Source: Mesorhizobium sp. L-8-3 (lineage in GTDB: Bacteria > Pseudomonadota > Alphaproteobacteria > Rhizobiales > Rhizobiaceae). From it: a stretch of DNA of 64,000 nucleotides. Position numbers and translations under genes: made by a program. Under the pieces are notes generated by a model, which saw only the letters and a program-made list of their open reading frames with translations, did not search any database and was not told the origin of the DNA. The stretch lies in the NCBI RefSeq assembly GCF_016756615.1, contig NZ_AP023262.1, positions 5,767,501 through 5,831,500 of the forward strand, written 5' to 3'. This document shows, in pieces, positions 1 through 10,443 of the stretch. How positions within the stretch are numbered: the stretch's first letter is position 1; the number at the start of each line of letters is the position of its first letter.

Positions 1-160
1 GAGGGCGTTGCCGCCTCGTTGGAGGAAATCCGTCGGACTGTGAATTTCGCGCCGTCTCCGGTTTCGACGCTGTCTTCGCTTGGGACGCGATTGCTGCAAA
101 GCTCTCATGCGGGAACGAGCAGTGCGGTGCTCCCCGTTCCCCTTCCCTGGCCAAGACCTG

Positions 161-1111
161 TCAAGCGCCTTGCGCCGGCAGCACAGCCTCGCAGATGGCC
201 GCGATGTGGCGATGATCAGTGCCGCAACAGCCGCCGAGCACTCGCAGCGCGGGGAGAGAACGTCGCAACGCGACATAGCGCCGTCCGAGATCGACCGGAT
301 CGCCTTCATCGAGCGTCGTCGATTCGTCGAGTTCCTGGTGGCTCCTGCTCGACGCGTTGGCGCGGACGCCCTGGACACGCGCCAGCCACGGCTCGCCATT
401 CTCCAGCGCGTGTGCGAAATGCGTGGGGTGAGCGCAATTGATCATGAAGTAGGCCGGCGAGCCGTCGGTTTGCCGGTCGACGGATTCGATCGCCTCCTGG
501 AGCGACGTCCCGTCGGCCAGCCTGCCGTCCGTCTCGACCGTGAAGGAGACGACACAGGGCATTGACTGCGCCCTGGCGGCGCGGGCAATACCGATGGCTT
601 CGCCGACCGTGTTCATGGTGACCGCCGAGACCATGTCCGCGGCGCTGTTCGCGAAGGAGCCGATCTGGACGCCGTGGTAGTCTTCGGCCTCGTCCGCTTC
701 CATCCGTCCGGCCTTGTAGCCGTCGCCGCGCGGACCCACGACGCCGTTGATGAGGCATGGCGTCGACGGCCCCTCCCATTGTGCGCGCAGGCTCTCGAGA
801 AATGTGACAGCCTGCCTGTTGACCCTGTCGAGGGTGACCGCGTCATGGTCGAGCAGGGCTCCCCAATCGGCATTGGCGCGCCAGGTCGGCGTATCGAGGA
901 TGAAGCCGACGCCACGCTTGCGGGCGATCGCCAGGTACCTGGCATAATAGGCTTCCAGTTGCCGCCTCCCCTCTTGCGTGGACAGGAGCGTAAAGGACGC
1001 GAAATGCGGAAGGTCGACGCCCTCGTGAAAGATCAGGGTTGTTTCCAGACCACCGTCCGACAGGAAAGCATCCCGCTCCGCCAGCGGAAGAGCATGGCGA
1101 TACTTGGCCAT
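161..1111 (-). CDS. Homocysteine S-methyltransferase family protein
   Basis: Probable zinc-dependent methyltransferase of the homocysteine S-methyltransferase (MHT/BHMT/MetH N-terminal) family, a cytoplasmic TIM barrel that moves a methyl group to a thiol such as homocysteine. The 316-residue product has the DGGLET start motif near residue 19 and the three zinc cysteines of the family: Cys226 in NCAHP and Cys295-Cys296 in GGCCGT. The length fits a stand-alone enzyme of this family. I chose the ATG at 1111 (MAKYRH); an in-frame ATG at 1123 would add four residues. The gene is divergent from a TetR regulator at 1339, so local control by that protein is likely. The methyl donor (S-methylmethionine, betaine or other) cannot be told from sequence. 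Confidence 0.85.
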   Translation of the reverse strand: MAKYRHALPLAERDAFLSDGGLETTLIFHEGVDLPHFASFTLLSTQEGRRQLEAYYARYLAIARKRGVGFILDTPTWRANADWGALLDHDAVTLDRVNRQAVTFLESLRAQWEGPSTPCLINGVVGPRGDGYKAGRMEADEAEDYHGVQIGSFANSAADMVSAVTMNTVGEAIGIARAARAQSMPCVVSFTVETDGRLADGTSLQEAIESVDRQTDGSPAYFMINCAHPTHFAHALENGEPWLARVQGVRANASSRSHQELDESTTLDEGDPVDLGRRYVALRRSLPALRVLGGCCGTDHRHIAAICEAVLPAQGA

Positions 1112-1338
1112 TCTGGTCTCCAATGTTAGTGTTCGTCGGCCGTTTCCTCACGACACGGCCGGGCTTGACGCTATTTATTGTCGATGCAGGGCGCTCAGGC
1201 TAGAAGACTTGTGGTCCGGCATGGGTCCATCGCAAAAAACATCGACATTACATAGGCATAAAGGCTGCGTCAGCCGTCTCTGTTCAAAGCCGGGCGGGCA
1301 AAACCGTACCGCAGGTGCAGTCGATCGGAGCAGACAGC

Positions 1339-1992
1339 ATGGGCAAGGGCGACGACACGCGGGACCGGTTGCTGGCGATCGCAGAGGCGTCGGTGCTGGC
1401 GAAGGGCTTCGGCGCGACCTCGATCGAAGAGATCATCGCGGAAGCCGGCATCACCAAGAGCGGGTTCTTCTACCATTTCCACGACAAGAACGAACTCGCC
1501 CGTGCGATGGTGAAGCGCTACGTGGAAACCAATGACCGCCTTTTCGACGAGATTTTCGGCCGTGCGCGCGAATTGTCCGACGATCCGCTTCAGGCGTTCC
1601 TGATCGGGCTCAAGCTGCTCGCGGAAACCATGTCCGACATCGAAAACGGCCATCCCGGCTGTATCATCGCCAGCGTCTGTTACCAGGAACGCCTGTTCGA
1701 CCGTGGAGTGCATGACCTGACCGCCAGGTCTGTCCGAGCCTGGAACGCGCGCTTCCGCGCATATCTCGAGCAGATCGCGACCGTCCATCCGCTGCGCGAA
1801 GCGGTCGACATGGACGACATCGCGGACATGCTTTCCTGCGTCGTGGACGGCGGCATCATCATGTCGCGGACGCTGGGCGACAAGCGGCGCGTCGAGCGGC
1901 AGATCCTCGCCTTCCGCAGCTTCGTGAAGATGCTTTTCTCGGCGCCCGCCCAGCCGGACGCCATCAGACCTTCGGTTCCGGCAGCGGGCTAG
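1339..1992 (+). CDS. TetR/AcrR family transcriptional regulator
   Basis: A 217-residue TetR-type repressor. The N-terminal helix-turn-helix is clear: residues about 30-55 contain IEEIIAEAGITKSGFFYHF, the usual TetR recognition helix ending in a YHF/YxHF motif. The C-terminal ligand domain is not diagnostic; it has Cys residues near ENGHPGCIIASVCY, a pattern common in the TetR subgroup that ends in a TetR_C_33-like fold. I chose the ATG at 1339 over one 24 bases upstream because the protein then begins just before the first helix. It is divergent from the homocysteine S-methyltransferase-like gene with about 230 bases between them, and probably controls that gene and itself; this is inference from position. 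Confidence 0.88.
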   Translation: MGKGDDTRDRLLAIAEASVLAKGFGATSIEEIIAEAGITKSGFFYHFHDKNELARAMVKRYVETNDRLFDEIFGRARELSDDPLQAFLIGLKLLAETMSDIENGHPGCIIASVCYQERLFDRGVHDLTARSVRAWNARFRAYLEQIATVHPLREAVDMDDIADMLSCVVDGGIIMSRTLGDKRRVERQILAFRSFVKMLFSAPAQPDAIRPSVPAAG

Positions 1993-2155
1993 TAGCGCAT
2001 CGGCTCGAAGAACGCACCCGAATTTCCGAAAACGCGATGCGTGGATTGGGCGTGACAGGGCGACGTCGAGCTTCCGATTGGACGCGCGGCGCCCTTGGGT
2101 CAGACGGCTCGCAGTGGCCGCACTGTCGATCGGGTCGGCTGAAGCGATGTCCGGC

Positions 2156-2605
2156 TCAGAAACCGCGCGGAGGAACAAACAGGCAGATCGTGCGCCCGTC
2201 ATTCGCCCCCGCGACGGAGCACCAGTGAAACTCGCCGTCGGGGCTGTTCCTGATGCGGGTGTCGGAATAGGGGATCACCTCGCCCGTCCTGACGATGACA
2301 TATCCTTCGGACTGCTCGCCGACCGCCTTGTCGGCGACCTCACGGCAGTCGTAGCCGGAACAGCAGGCGAAGGGATATGACCATCCGTGCGGCTGTGCCG
2401 CGGTTGGCAGGGCATCGTGCGCTCGCGCATAGGATGCCGCGAGCAGCGCCCCCGCGCACAGGAAGACGGCGGCGACCAAAGCCAGCAGCGTGGCGCCTTC
2501 GAGACGTTCTCCCGGGGTGCGCTCGCCTACGTCGTCGGCCCTGCAGCCGACATGGCAGCGGCAAAGCGGGTAAAGCTTGCAATCGACTGCGTGCTTCGGT
2601 TTCAT
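2156..2605 (-). CDS. Conserved hypothetical protein, single membrane anchor, cysteine-rich
   Basis: A 149-residue protein I cannot assign to a function. The first 40 residues are polar and contain several Cys (CRCHVGC), followed by one hydrophobic segment (about residues 40-62, LLALVAAVFLCAGALLAA) that would act as an anchor or late signal peptide. The exported part has a paired-Cys motif ACCSGYDC, then SPDGEFHWCS and TICLFVPP, which suggests disulfide bonds in the periplasm. Similar short proteins with a CCSGxDC-like motif are common as hypothetical proteins in rhizobia, as I recall. A good ribosome site (GGGAGCG) lies before the ATG at 2605. It stands alone between the TetR gene and the tRNAs. 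Confidence 0.7.
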   Translation of the reverse strand: MKPKHAVDCKLYPLCRCHVGCRADDVGERTPGERLEGATLLALVAAVFLCAGALLAASYARAHDALPTAAQPHGWSYPFACCSGYDCREVADKAVGEQSEGYVIVRTGEVIPYSDTRIRNSPDGEFHWCSVAGANDGRTICLFVPPRGF

Positions 2606-3112
2606 TGATCGCTCCCGTACTGGCGGCAGTTCGACCTCGTGACGGCCTTGCGCCTCGCGCGCTCGTTGGGATCGCCTCGCGGATCTTGCACGGCGCCGGC
2701 CTCCGGTTCGAAGCTCAAGACTGACCGGAGCTACGAACTGCTTGGTACTGTCGCCCGAAGCGTCGCACAGTCAGCGCTATTCGATCGTGAATCCCACATG
2801 AAGGCAGCGGGGTGGATGCCGCAGTCATGCCTGAGGCCGACAAGATCTCGACCGCCCGCGCGCCGTGCCGCCGAACTGGTCCGTGGGACATGTTGAGTGG
2901 AGGCGGAACCGCTGTTGCGGCGCTGGCGATAAGCTTCGCCTCATGCACACGGGCGCTGTCGAGGTCAACAACGGCGGTACGGCCGCCAAGGCGCGGCAGA
3001 AAACCTATGGGCCGGCAAATCTCGCCGTCGGCGAAGGCCAAAAGGCGAAAATCGCTACCGAAAGAATTGAAGCCTCTGGAGAGGACGGGGCACTCAAGCC
3101 CTTGGAGAGAAA
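2606..3112. other. Intergenic region without a supportable gene
   Basis: About 500 bases between the small anchored protein and tRNA-Asp. Open frames exist on both strands, but none has a ribosome site, a recognisable motif or an ending that does not run into the tRNA. I see no repeat or strong hairpin here. Confidence 0.5.
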
Positions 3113-3189
3113 TGGCGCGAGTGACGGGGCTCGAACCCGCGACCTCCGGCGTGACAGGCCGGCACTCTAACCGACTGAGCTACACCCGC
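3113..3189 (-). tRNA. tRNA-Asp (GTC)
   Basis: Reading the minus strand gives a full cloverleaf: acceptor GCGGGTG pairs with CACTCGC, followed by discriminator G and an encoded CCA. The D-arm contains TAGCTCAGTCGG, the anticodon loop CTGTCAC gives anticodon GTC (aspartate), and the T-arm has GGTTCGAGCCC. It is 77 nt including CCA. Confidence 0.95.
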
Positions 3190-3400
3190 GCTTCTGACGG
3201 CGGCACCGGATAACAGCGCCCCGTCGTTGGGCGGTGAATTACGGGGTTCGTTCGCGAGTGTCAAGCGCATCGAGAGCGCTTTTCACATTGTCACAAAAGC
3301 TTTTTTTCGAACCTCTGGACTTGCCGCAGCGGCACCTCGGGCCGAGCCCGTTTTGTCCTTGCGATCGCGGCAGGAACCGCTTAAACGTCGCCGACGCGGC

Positions 3401-3476
<76 letters not shown>

Positions 3477-3699
3477 TTTACAACCGCGATTTTTCCGGCA
3501 CACTTAGAAAGAGCAATGCCGTCTCGAGTGACTGGGACGCCTGCGGATGCGTGTCGTTCGAATACTCCCACTCTCGGCCGTGTCAGCCTGATGGGTGCAT
3601 GATCGATCGATTCCCGAGGCGACAATCCAGTCCATTTCGACCTTGAAGGTCCGGACGGATAATTCTGCGCGAGATCCGCGTGCTAGCCGGAGGGAACAG

Positions 3700-4329
3700 A
3701 TGCTGATCGTCTACACGCAAGCAGGTACCGACCTGATGGGCACGTTTGGCTTGACCTCGGTTGGCGGCCACGCGGCGCTCGCCGTTCTCAGCACGAGGTC
3801 GAAGGTCTATATCTCATGGGTCACGCAGCCAGGCGCGCATGGGCTTCAATATGAACTGGATCACTTCTCGAAGGCGGGTTGGTCGGATCCCGTCTACAGA
3901 GTCCAGCTTCCCACCGTCGAGGACGGCGTCAGTTCCCGGCTGTCGGCCGAGAAGGCACTAGGCTGGTGGGACAAAGGTATCTATAGCGAAGCGGAGGCTC
4001 ATCTCGCCGAGTGGAACATGCAGCGCCCCTCCGGAAAAGACCTCCGTTCCGTCCTGACTGCCAAATACAACTGCGCGCAGGTTGTGAGACAGCTTCTGAT
4101 GGCGGCAGGCGCAGAACAATATAACCCTGCGTGGTCATCGGCATGGACTCCCGACAACGTAGCGCGGCTCGCATCGTTTCTCCATCGCCGGATTGGCGAA
4201 GAACTCCAGCGGGCTGGCGAAGCGTGGCCGGCCGAGAATGCCCCCGCGACTTTCTTCGCTCGTGACACGCTCGCCGGGCGCAATGTGCACCCCTGGCCGA
4301 AGAAACCTTGTGCGGCAGCGCCGCACTGA
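3700..4329 (+). CDS. Probable permuted NlpC/P60-like (papain-fold) protein
   Basis: A 209-residue protein with no signal peptide. Its layout resembles circularly permuted NlpC/P60 (LRAT/YiiX-like) enzymes: a histidine comes first, in GGHAAL (His24), followed by a strand KVYISW, and the candidate nucleophile comes later at the start of a helix, Cys125 in KYNCAQVVRQLL. Family members act as amidases, peptidases or acyltransferases; nothing here fixes the substrate. The start at 3700 is backed by a strong ribosome site (GGAGGGA, six bases upstream), better than an ATG at 3595. It sits alone downstream of tRNA-Val, a usual insertion point for accessory genes. It could also be an effector-like or toxin-like cysteine protease; the assignment rests on motif order only. 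Confidence 0.5.
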   Translation: MLIVYTQAGTDLMGTFGLTSVGGHAALAVLSTRSKVYISWVTQPGAHGLQYELDHFSKAGWSDPVYRVQLPTVEDGVSSRLSAEKALGWWDKGIYSEAEAHLAEWNMQRPSGKDLRSVLTAKYNCAQVVRQLLMAAGAEQYNPAWSSAWTPDNVARLASFLHRRIGEELQRAGEAWPAENAPATFFARDTLAGRNVHPWPKKPCAAAPH

Positions 4330-4753
4330 CGACCGTCACCAGACTGGCAAAGGAACCTCCGCGGTGGCCGCTTCGCTGCGCGGATCGGCGCAAGGGTCCT
4401 GTCCGCCGCTTTGCCTTCGCCGTCTATGCCGCGCGCAGCAGGCATCGTCAGGCAACAGCACCGGTAGCGCCATCAAGATGCCCGACGCCATGCCGAATAG
4501 CCAGACCACGGCGGAGTGCGCCGATTGCGGCTGCCCTACCGTCAGACCGACAGAAGCTATGAAGCCCATCCCGCCAGAATGATGCCGGCGGCGCCCGAGA
4601 TCAGGCATCAAGTGCCGGAACGAGCCCCGTGAAGCGAACAAATATCGGATGCCTTCGCCACAAGGCAAGCAGGCTTCCTTGGCCGCGAAAGGCTCCAAGC
4701 AGCCTCGACCGTCACCACAACGATCAAGACAGCGCCAGGCATGGCGCACAATA
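4330..4753. other. Intergenic region, possibly holding a decayed membrane-protein fragment
   Basis: Between the NlpC/P60-like gene and the hupB terminator. On the minus strand a hydrophobic stretch can be read around 4460-4620 but is broken by a frame change (see the pseudogene entry). Nothing else is recognisable. Confidence 0.4.
4440..4620 (-). pseudogene. Possible frameshifted fragment of a membrane protein
   Basis: On the minus strand one frame gives LISGAAGIILAGWAS and then a stop; shifting frame at that point continues as ASVGLTVGQPQSAHSAVVWL and on into a second hydrophobic span ending near PVLLPD. Two membrane-like segments in adjacent frames suggest a decayed gene. The family is not recognisable and the signal is weak. 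Confidence 0.25.
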
Positions 4754-4782
4754 GAAAAGCCGGGCACGGGGCCCGGCTTTTC
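4754..4782 (-). terminator. hupB terminator (can act both ways)
   Basis: A perfect 12-bp stem (GAAAAGCCGGGC with GCCCGGCTTTTC) and a 5-base loop lies 24 bases past the hupB stop. Because the stem is edged by A and T runs it would give a T-tract on either strand. Confidence 0.85.
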
Positions 4783-4805
4783 GAACTGTCCCTGAGGGAA
4801 GCTGC

Positions 4806-5078
4806 TCAGTTGACAGCGTCCTTGAGGCCCTTGCCGGCCGAGAACTTCGGGACGGTGCGGGCAGGAATCTGCACTTCGGCGCCGGTCTGCGGATTACGGC
4901 CGGTCGAAGCCGCCCGCTTCGACACACTGAAATTTCCGAAACCGACGAGGCGGACATCCCCACCGCCCTTCAGTTCGCTGGTGATGACGGAGAAAACCGC
5001 ATCAACCGCTGCCTGTGCGTCGCTCTTGGAAAGCTTCGCGGTCTCGGCAACGGCGGAGACGAGTTCGTTCTTGTTCAT
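4806..5078 (-). CDS. hupB: DNA-binding protein HU
   Basis: A 90-residue histone-like protein that bends and compacts DNA as a dimer. It has the full HU/IHF fold: the N-terminal helices (MNKNELVSAVAETAKLSKSD), the KGGGDVRLVGFGNF dimer strand and the DNA-binding arm with GRNPQTGAEVQIPA, which contains the intercalating proline. The C-terminus KFSAGKGLKDAVN is typical. The ATG at 5078 follows a GGAAGGGAAG ribosome site. It lies directly downstream of lon, as in many alphaproteobacteria, but separate terminators after lon and hupB suggest its own promoter. Confidence 0.97.
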   Translation of the reverse strand: MNKNELVSAVAETAKLSKSDAQAAVDAVFSVITSELKGGGDVRLVGFGNFSVSKRAASTGRNPQTGAEVQIPARTVPKFSAGKGLKDAVN

Positions 5079-5192
5079 AAAACTTCCCTTCCATGAGAAT
5101 ACCGGGACAATCGACTCAACCGGCAGGAAACGAACTCTAGAAAGAAGTGTTGCGGCAACCAAGCTGGAAAACCGGCCCGGAGCCAGAAATTT

Positions 5193-5243
5193 CCCGGAAT
5201 TCCGGGCTTTTTCACAGAAAAGCCGGGCGCTGGGGCCCGGCTT
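5193..5243 (-). terminator. lon terminator region (two hairpins)
   Basis: Past the lon stop are a 9-bp GC-rich stem (5220-5228 with 5235-5243, GCCGGGC/GCCCGGC) followed on the minus strand by TTTCTG, and next to it a perfect 14-base palindrome CCCGGAATTCCGGG (5193-5206). The first stem shares its GCCGGGC core with the hupB terminator. Confidence 0.75.
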
Positions 5244-5272
5244 CAGGTCTTGATCGGCGCAGAACGCGACAA

Positions 5273-7690
<2,418 letters not shown>

Positions 7691-7861
7691 TGTCTTACCT
7701 TTCATTTCGCGGTCGCACGTTGGCCAGCCGCGAATCTCATATTAGCGGTCGCGAACCCTTCCGCCTATCGCTCATTGTGACGCGGAGATTTAAGCACGGA
7801 GTTCAGCCCCAACCTCATGCGTTAGGTGGATGCTGAGGCGGCAAAGATCAAGGGCTGTGTG

Positions 7862-7994
7862 GTGAATGGAGAATTGTGAATGGTGAATGGCCGGATGGAT
7901 AAGCTCGGCATCGCCTGAAGCATCACATGGATCGGGCGTGGCAGCCAACGCGACCACGCCCGATCCATTCACTATTCACCATTTCGCCATTCAC
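7862..7994. repeat. Heptamer-array inverted repeat element (GTGAATG type) with central hairpin
   Basis: Between lon and clpX. The left arm has four units in strict 7-base register (GTGAATG, GAGAATT, GTGAATG, GTGAATG, 7862-7889). The right arm, 7966-7994, holds inverted units (CATTCAC, TATTCAC, CATTTCG and, after one base, CATTCAC). The arms can pair, and inside them is a second, perfect 15-bp hairpin at 7927-7968. Related elements occur at 21213 and 59285. Confidence 0.75.
7927..7968 (-). terminator. Strong hairpin downstream of clpX
   Basis: Perfect 15-bp stem (7927-7941 with 7954-7968; arms ATGGATCGGGCGTGG and its complement) and a 12-base loop, 30 bases past the clpX stop. There is no clear T-tract, so it may end transcription inefficiently or protect the 3' end of clpX mRNA. 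Confidence 0.55.
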
Positions 7995-7997
7995 CGG

Positions 7998-9266
7998 TCA
8001 GGCGCTGACGCTGCCCTTTTCCTTCTCGGCATAGATATAGAGCGGACGGGCATTGCCCGAGACGACCTCCTCCGAGATCACCACTTCCTGCACCCCTTCC
8101 AGGGCCGGAAGCTCGAACATGGTGTCGAGCAGGATCGCCTCCATGATCGAGCGGAGGCCGCGCGCCCCGGTCTTGCGCTCGATCGCACGCTTGGCGATCG
8201 CCGACAGGGCGTTCTCGTGGAAGGTCAGGTCGACATTCTCCATCTCGAACAGGCGCTGGTACTGTTTCACCAGGGCGTTCTTCGGCTCGGTGAGGATCTG
8301 GATCAGCGCGGCCTCGTCGAGGTCCTCCAGCGTCGCCAGGACAGGCAGACGGCCGACGAATTCCGGAATGAGGCCGAACTTCAGGAGGTCTTCCGGCTCA
8401 ACCTGGCGGAAAAGCTCGCCCGTGCGGCGGTCTTCAGGCGAGGCGACCGTGGCGCCGAAGCCGATCGAGGTCTTGCGGCCCCTGTCCGAGATGATCCGGT
8501 CGAGGCCGGCGAAGGCGCCGCCGCAGATGAACAGGATGTTGGCGGTGTCGACCTGCAGGAACTCCTGCTGCGGATGCTTGCGCCCGCCCTGCGGCGGAAC
8601 CGAAGCGACCGTGCCTTCCATGATCTTCAAGAGCGCCTGCTGGACGCCCTCGCCCGAAACGTCGCGGGTGATCGACGGATTGTCCGACTTGCGCGAGATC
8701 TTGTCGATCTCGTCGATATAGACGATGCCGCGCTGAGCCCGCTCGACATTGTAGTCGGCGGCCTGCAGGAGCTTGAGGATGATGTTCTCGACGTCCTCGC
8801 CGACATACCCCGCCTCGGTCAGCGTCGTCGCATCGGCCATGGTGAAGGGAACGTCGATGATGCGGGCGAGCGTCTGGGCGAGCAGCGTCTTGCCGCAACC
8901 GGTCGGACCGATGAGCAGGATGTTCGACTTCGCCAGTTCGACGTCGTTGTTCTTCCCGGCATGGGCCAGGCGCTTGTAGTGGTTGTGCACGGCCACCGAC
9001 AGCACGCGCTTGGCGTAGGGCTGGCCGATCACGTAGTCGTCCAGGACCTTCAGGATTTCCTGCGGCGTCGGCACTCCCTCGCGGGACTTCACCATCGAGG
9101 TCTTGTTCTCCTCGCGGATGATGTCCATGCACAGCTCGACGCATTCATCGCAGATGAAGACCGTCGGCCCGGCGATGAGCTTGCGCACCTCATGCTGGCT
9201 CTTGCCGCAGAAGGAGCAGTAGAGCGTGTTCTTGGAGTCGCCGCCGCTGTTGCTGACCTTGCTCAT
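7998..9266 (-). CDS. clpX: ATP-dependent Clp protease ATP-binding subunit ClpX
   Basis: AAA+ unfoldase that feeds substrates to ClpP. The 422-residue protein has the N-terminal zinc-binding domain with Cys17, Cys20, Cys39 and Cys42, a Walker A GPTGCGKT near residue 120, Walker B IVYIDEIDKI, the pore loop GYVGED and the IGF loop that docks on ClpP (IGFGATV). Length and domain order are those of the family. It follows clpP on the same strand after about 290 bases; that gap shows no terminator I can name. Substrates in alphaproteobacteria include cell-cycle regulators such as CtrA. Confidence 0.97.
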   Translation of the reverse strand: MSKVSNSGGDSKNTLYCSFCGKSQHEVRKLIAGPTVFICDECVELCMDIIREENKTSMVKSREGVPTPQEILKVLDDYVIGQPYAKRVLSVAVHNHYKRLAHAGKNNDVELAKSNILLIGPTGCGKTLLAQTLARIIDVPFTMADATTLTEAGYVGEDVENIILKLLQAADYNVERAQRGIVYIDEIDKISRKSDNPSITRDVSGEGVQQALLKIMEGTVASVPPQGGRKHPQQEFLQVDTANILFICGGAFAGLDRIISDRGRKTSIGFGATVASPEDRRTGELFRQVEPEDLLKFGLIPEFVGRLPVLATLEDLDEAALIQILTEPKNALVKQYQRLFEMENVDLTFHENALSAIAKRAIERKTGARGLRSIMEAILLDTMFELPALEGVQEVVISEEVVSGNARPLYIYAEKEKGSVSA

Positions 9267-9557
9267 CTTGTTCTAGTCCTTTCCCTGCCACCCGTTCGCC
9301 TCGACGGATGACATAGCAATTCCTTGGCGGAAAGCCCGCCGGCGCCAGAGCTGGCACTCGCTGCGCATTTCCGTACCAAGCACAATCCAGAAATCGCGGC
9401 AAATGATTTGCGGCTGCCCCAGCATCACGCTAAGCCGTCGAAACTCAACATAGGCTTAACGTAGGCCGAGGCAATCGTCGAGGGAACAGCAAATTGTGAC
9501 GGAAATGCCGCAAGCGCTCTCAAAAAAGCGTCATTCCCGCCGCAAATCTCTGCGCCG

Positions 9558-10193
9558 TCACGCCGCGGACACCGCCGCTTCTATGGCTTCGCGCGACGAA
9601 TAGACCTTGTCGATGATGCCGAAATCCTTCGCTTCGTCGGCCGTCATGAAATGGTCACGGTCGAGGGTGCGTTCGATTGTCTCGTAATCCCGCCCGGTAT
9701 GTTTGACGTAAACCTCATTCAGGCGGCGCTTCATCTTTATGATGTCCTGGGCGTGCCGCTCGATGTCGGAGGCCTGGCCCTGGAAGCCGCCGGAAGGCTG
9801 GTGCACCATGATGCGGGCGTTGGGCGTGGCGAAGCGCATGTCCTTCTCGCCGGCGCACAGGAGCAGCGATCCCATCGAGGCGGCCTGGCCGACGCAAAGC
9901 GTCGAGACCGGCGGCTTGATGAACTGCATGGTGTCGTAGATCGCCATGCCCGAGGTCACCACGCCGCCGGGCGAATTGATGTAGAGCGAGATTTCCTTCT
10001 TGGGGTTCTCGGCCTCGAGGAACAGGAGTTGCGCGCAAACCAGCGTCGCCATGCCGTCTTCGACCGGCCCGGTGATGAAGATGATGCGTTCCTTGAGAAG
10101 CCGCGAGAAGATGTCGAAGGCCCGCTCGCCGCGATTGGTCTGCTCGACCACCATCGGCACGAGGTTCATATAGGTTTCGACGGGGTGCTTCAT
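9558..10193 (-). CDS. clpP: ATP-dependent Clp protease proteolytic subunit
   Basis: Serine peptidase that forms the 14-subunit chamber used by ClpX and ClpA. The 211-residue sequence has the catalytic triad in place: Ser106 in GQAASMGS, His131 in MVHQPSGG and Asp180 in DRDHFM. The ATG at 10193 gives the usual N-terminus for rhizobial ClpP (MKHPVETYMNLVP), including the residues removed as propeptide in other species. A weak ribosome site (AAAGGGACA) precedes it. The 250 bases upstream, up to the sarcosine-oxidase-like gene, should hold its promoter. Confidence 0.97.
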   Translation of the reverse strand: MKHPVETYMNLVPMVVEQTNRGERAFDIFSRLLKERIIFITGPVEDGMATLVCAQLLFLEAENPKKEISLYINSPGGVVTSGMAIYDTMQFIKPPVSTLCVGQAASMGSLLLCAGEKDMRFATPNARIMVHQPSGGFQGQASDIERHAQDIIKMKRRLNEVYVKHTGRDYETIERTLDRDHFMTADEAKDFGIIDKVYSSREAIEAAVSAA

Positions 10194-10443
10194 GAATTGT
10201 CCCTTTGCCCGGATTCCGGCGCAGCAGGCCGGAATCGACTTGAATTGCTCGCTTGTTAAATAGGACGTCGCCTCCGTCCTGCGCAAGGCCGGCGCGCCTG
10301 ATGCCGCCCTGGCAGGTCTCGGAAAAGTGTCCTGCGGCATTCCGACGGGAACCTGCGGCAAGTAGAGCAACTGGCAGGTGAATCGTGGACACGGCCACCC
10401 AAACCTGCCTGGCCTGCGCTTTGGCGCGGCGAAGCCTGGGGGG

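Noticed and set aside
1..160. Open reading at the left edge, before the methyltransferase gene
   Set aside because: No recognisable motif, and the frame runs into the methyltransferase gene on the other strand. It could be the end of an unseen gene, but nothing supports it.
2812..3213. Open frame with the phrase RVTGLEPATSGVTGRHSN
   Set aside because: This is translated tRNA-Asp sequence, a well-known false protein.
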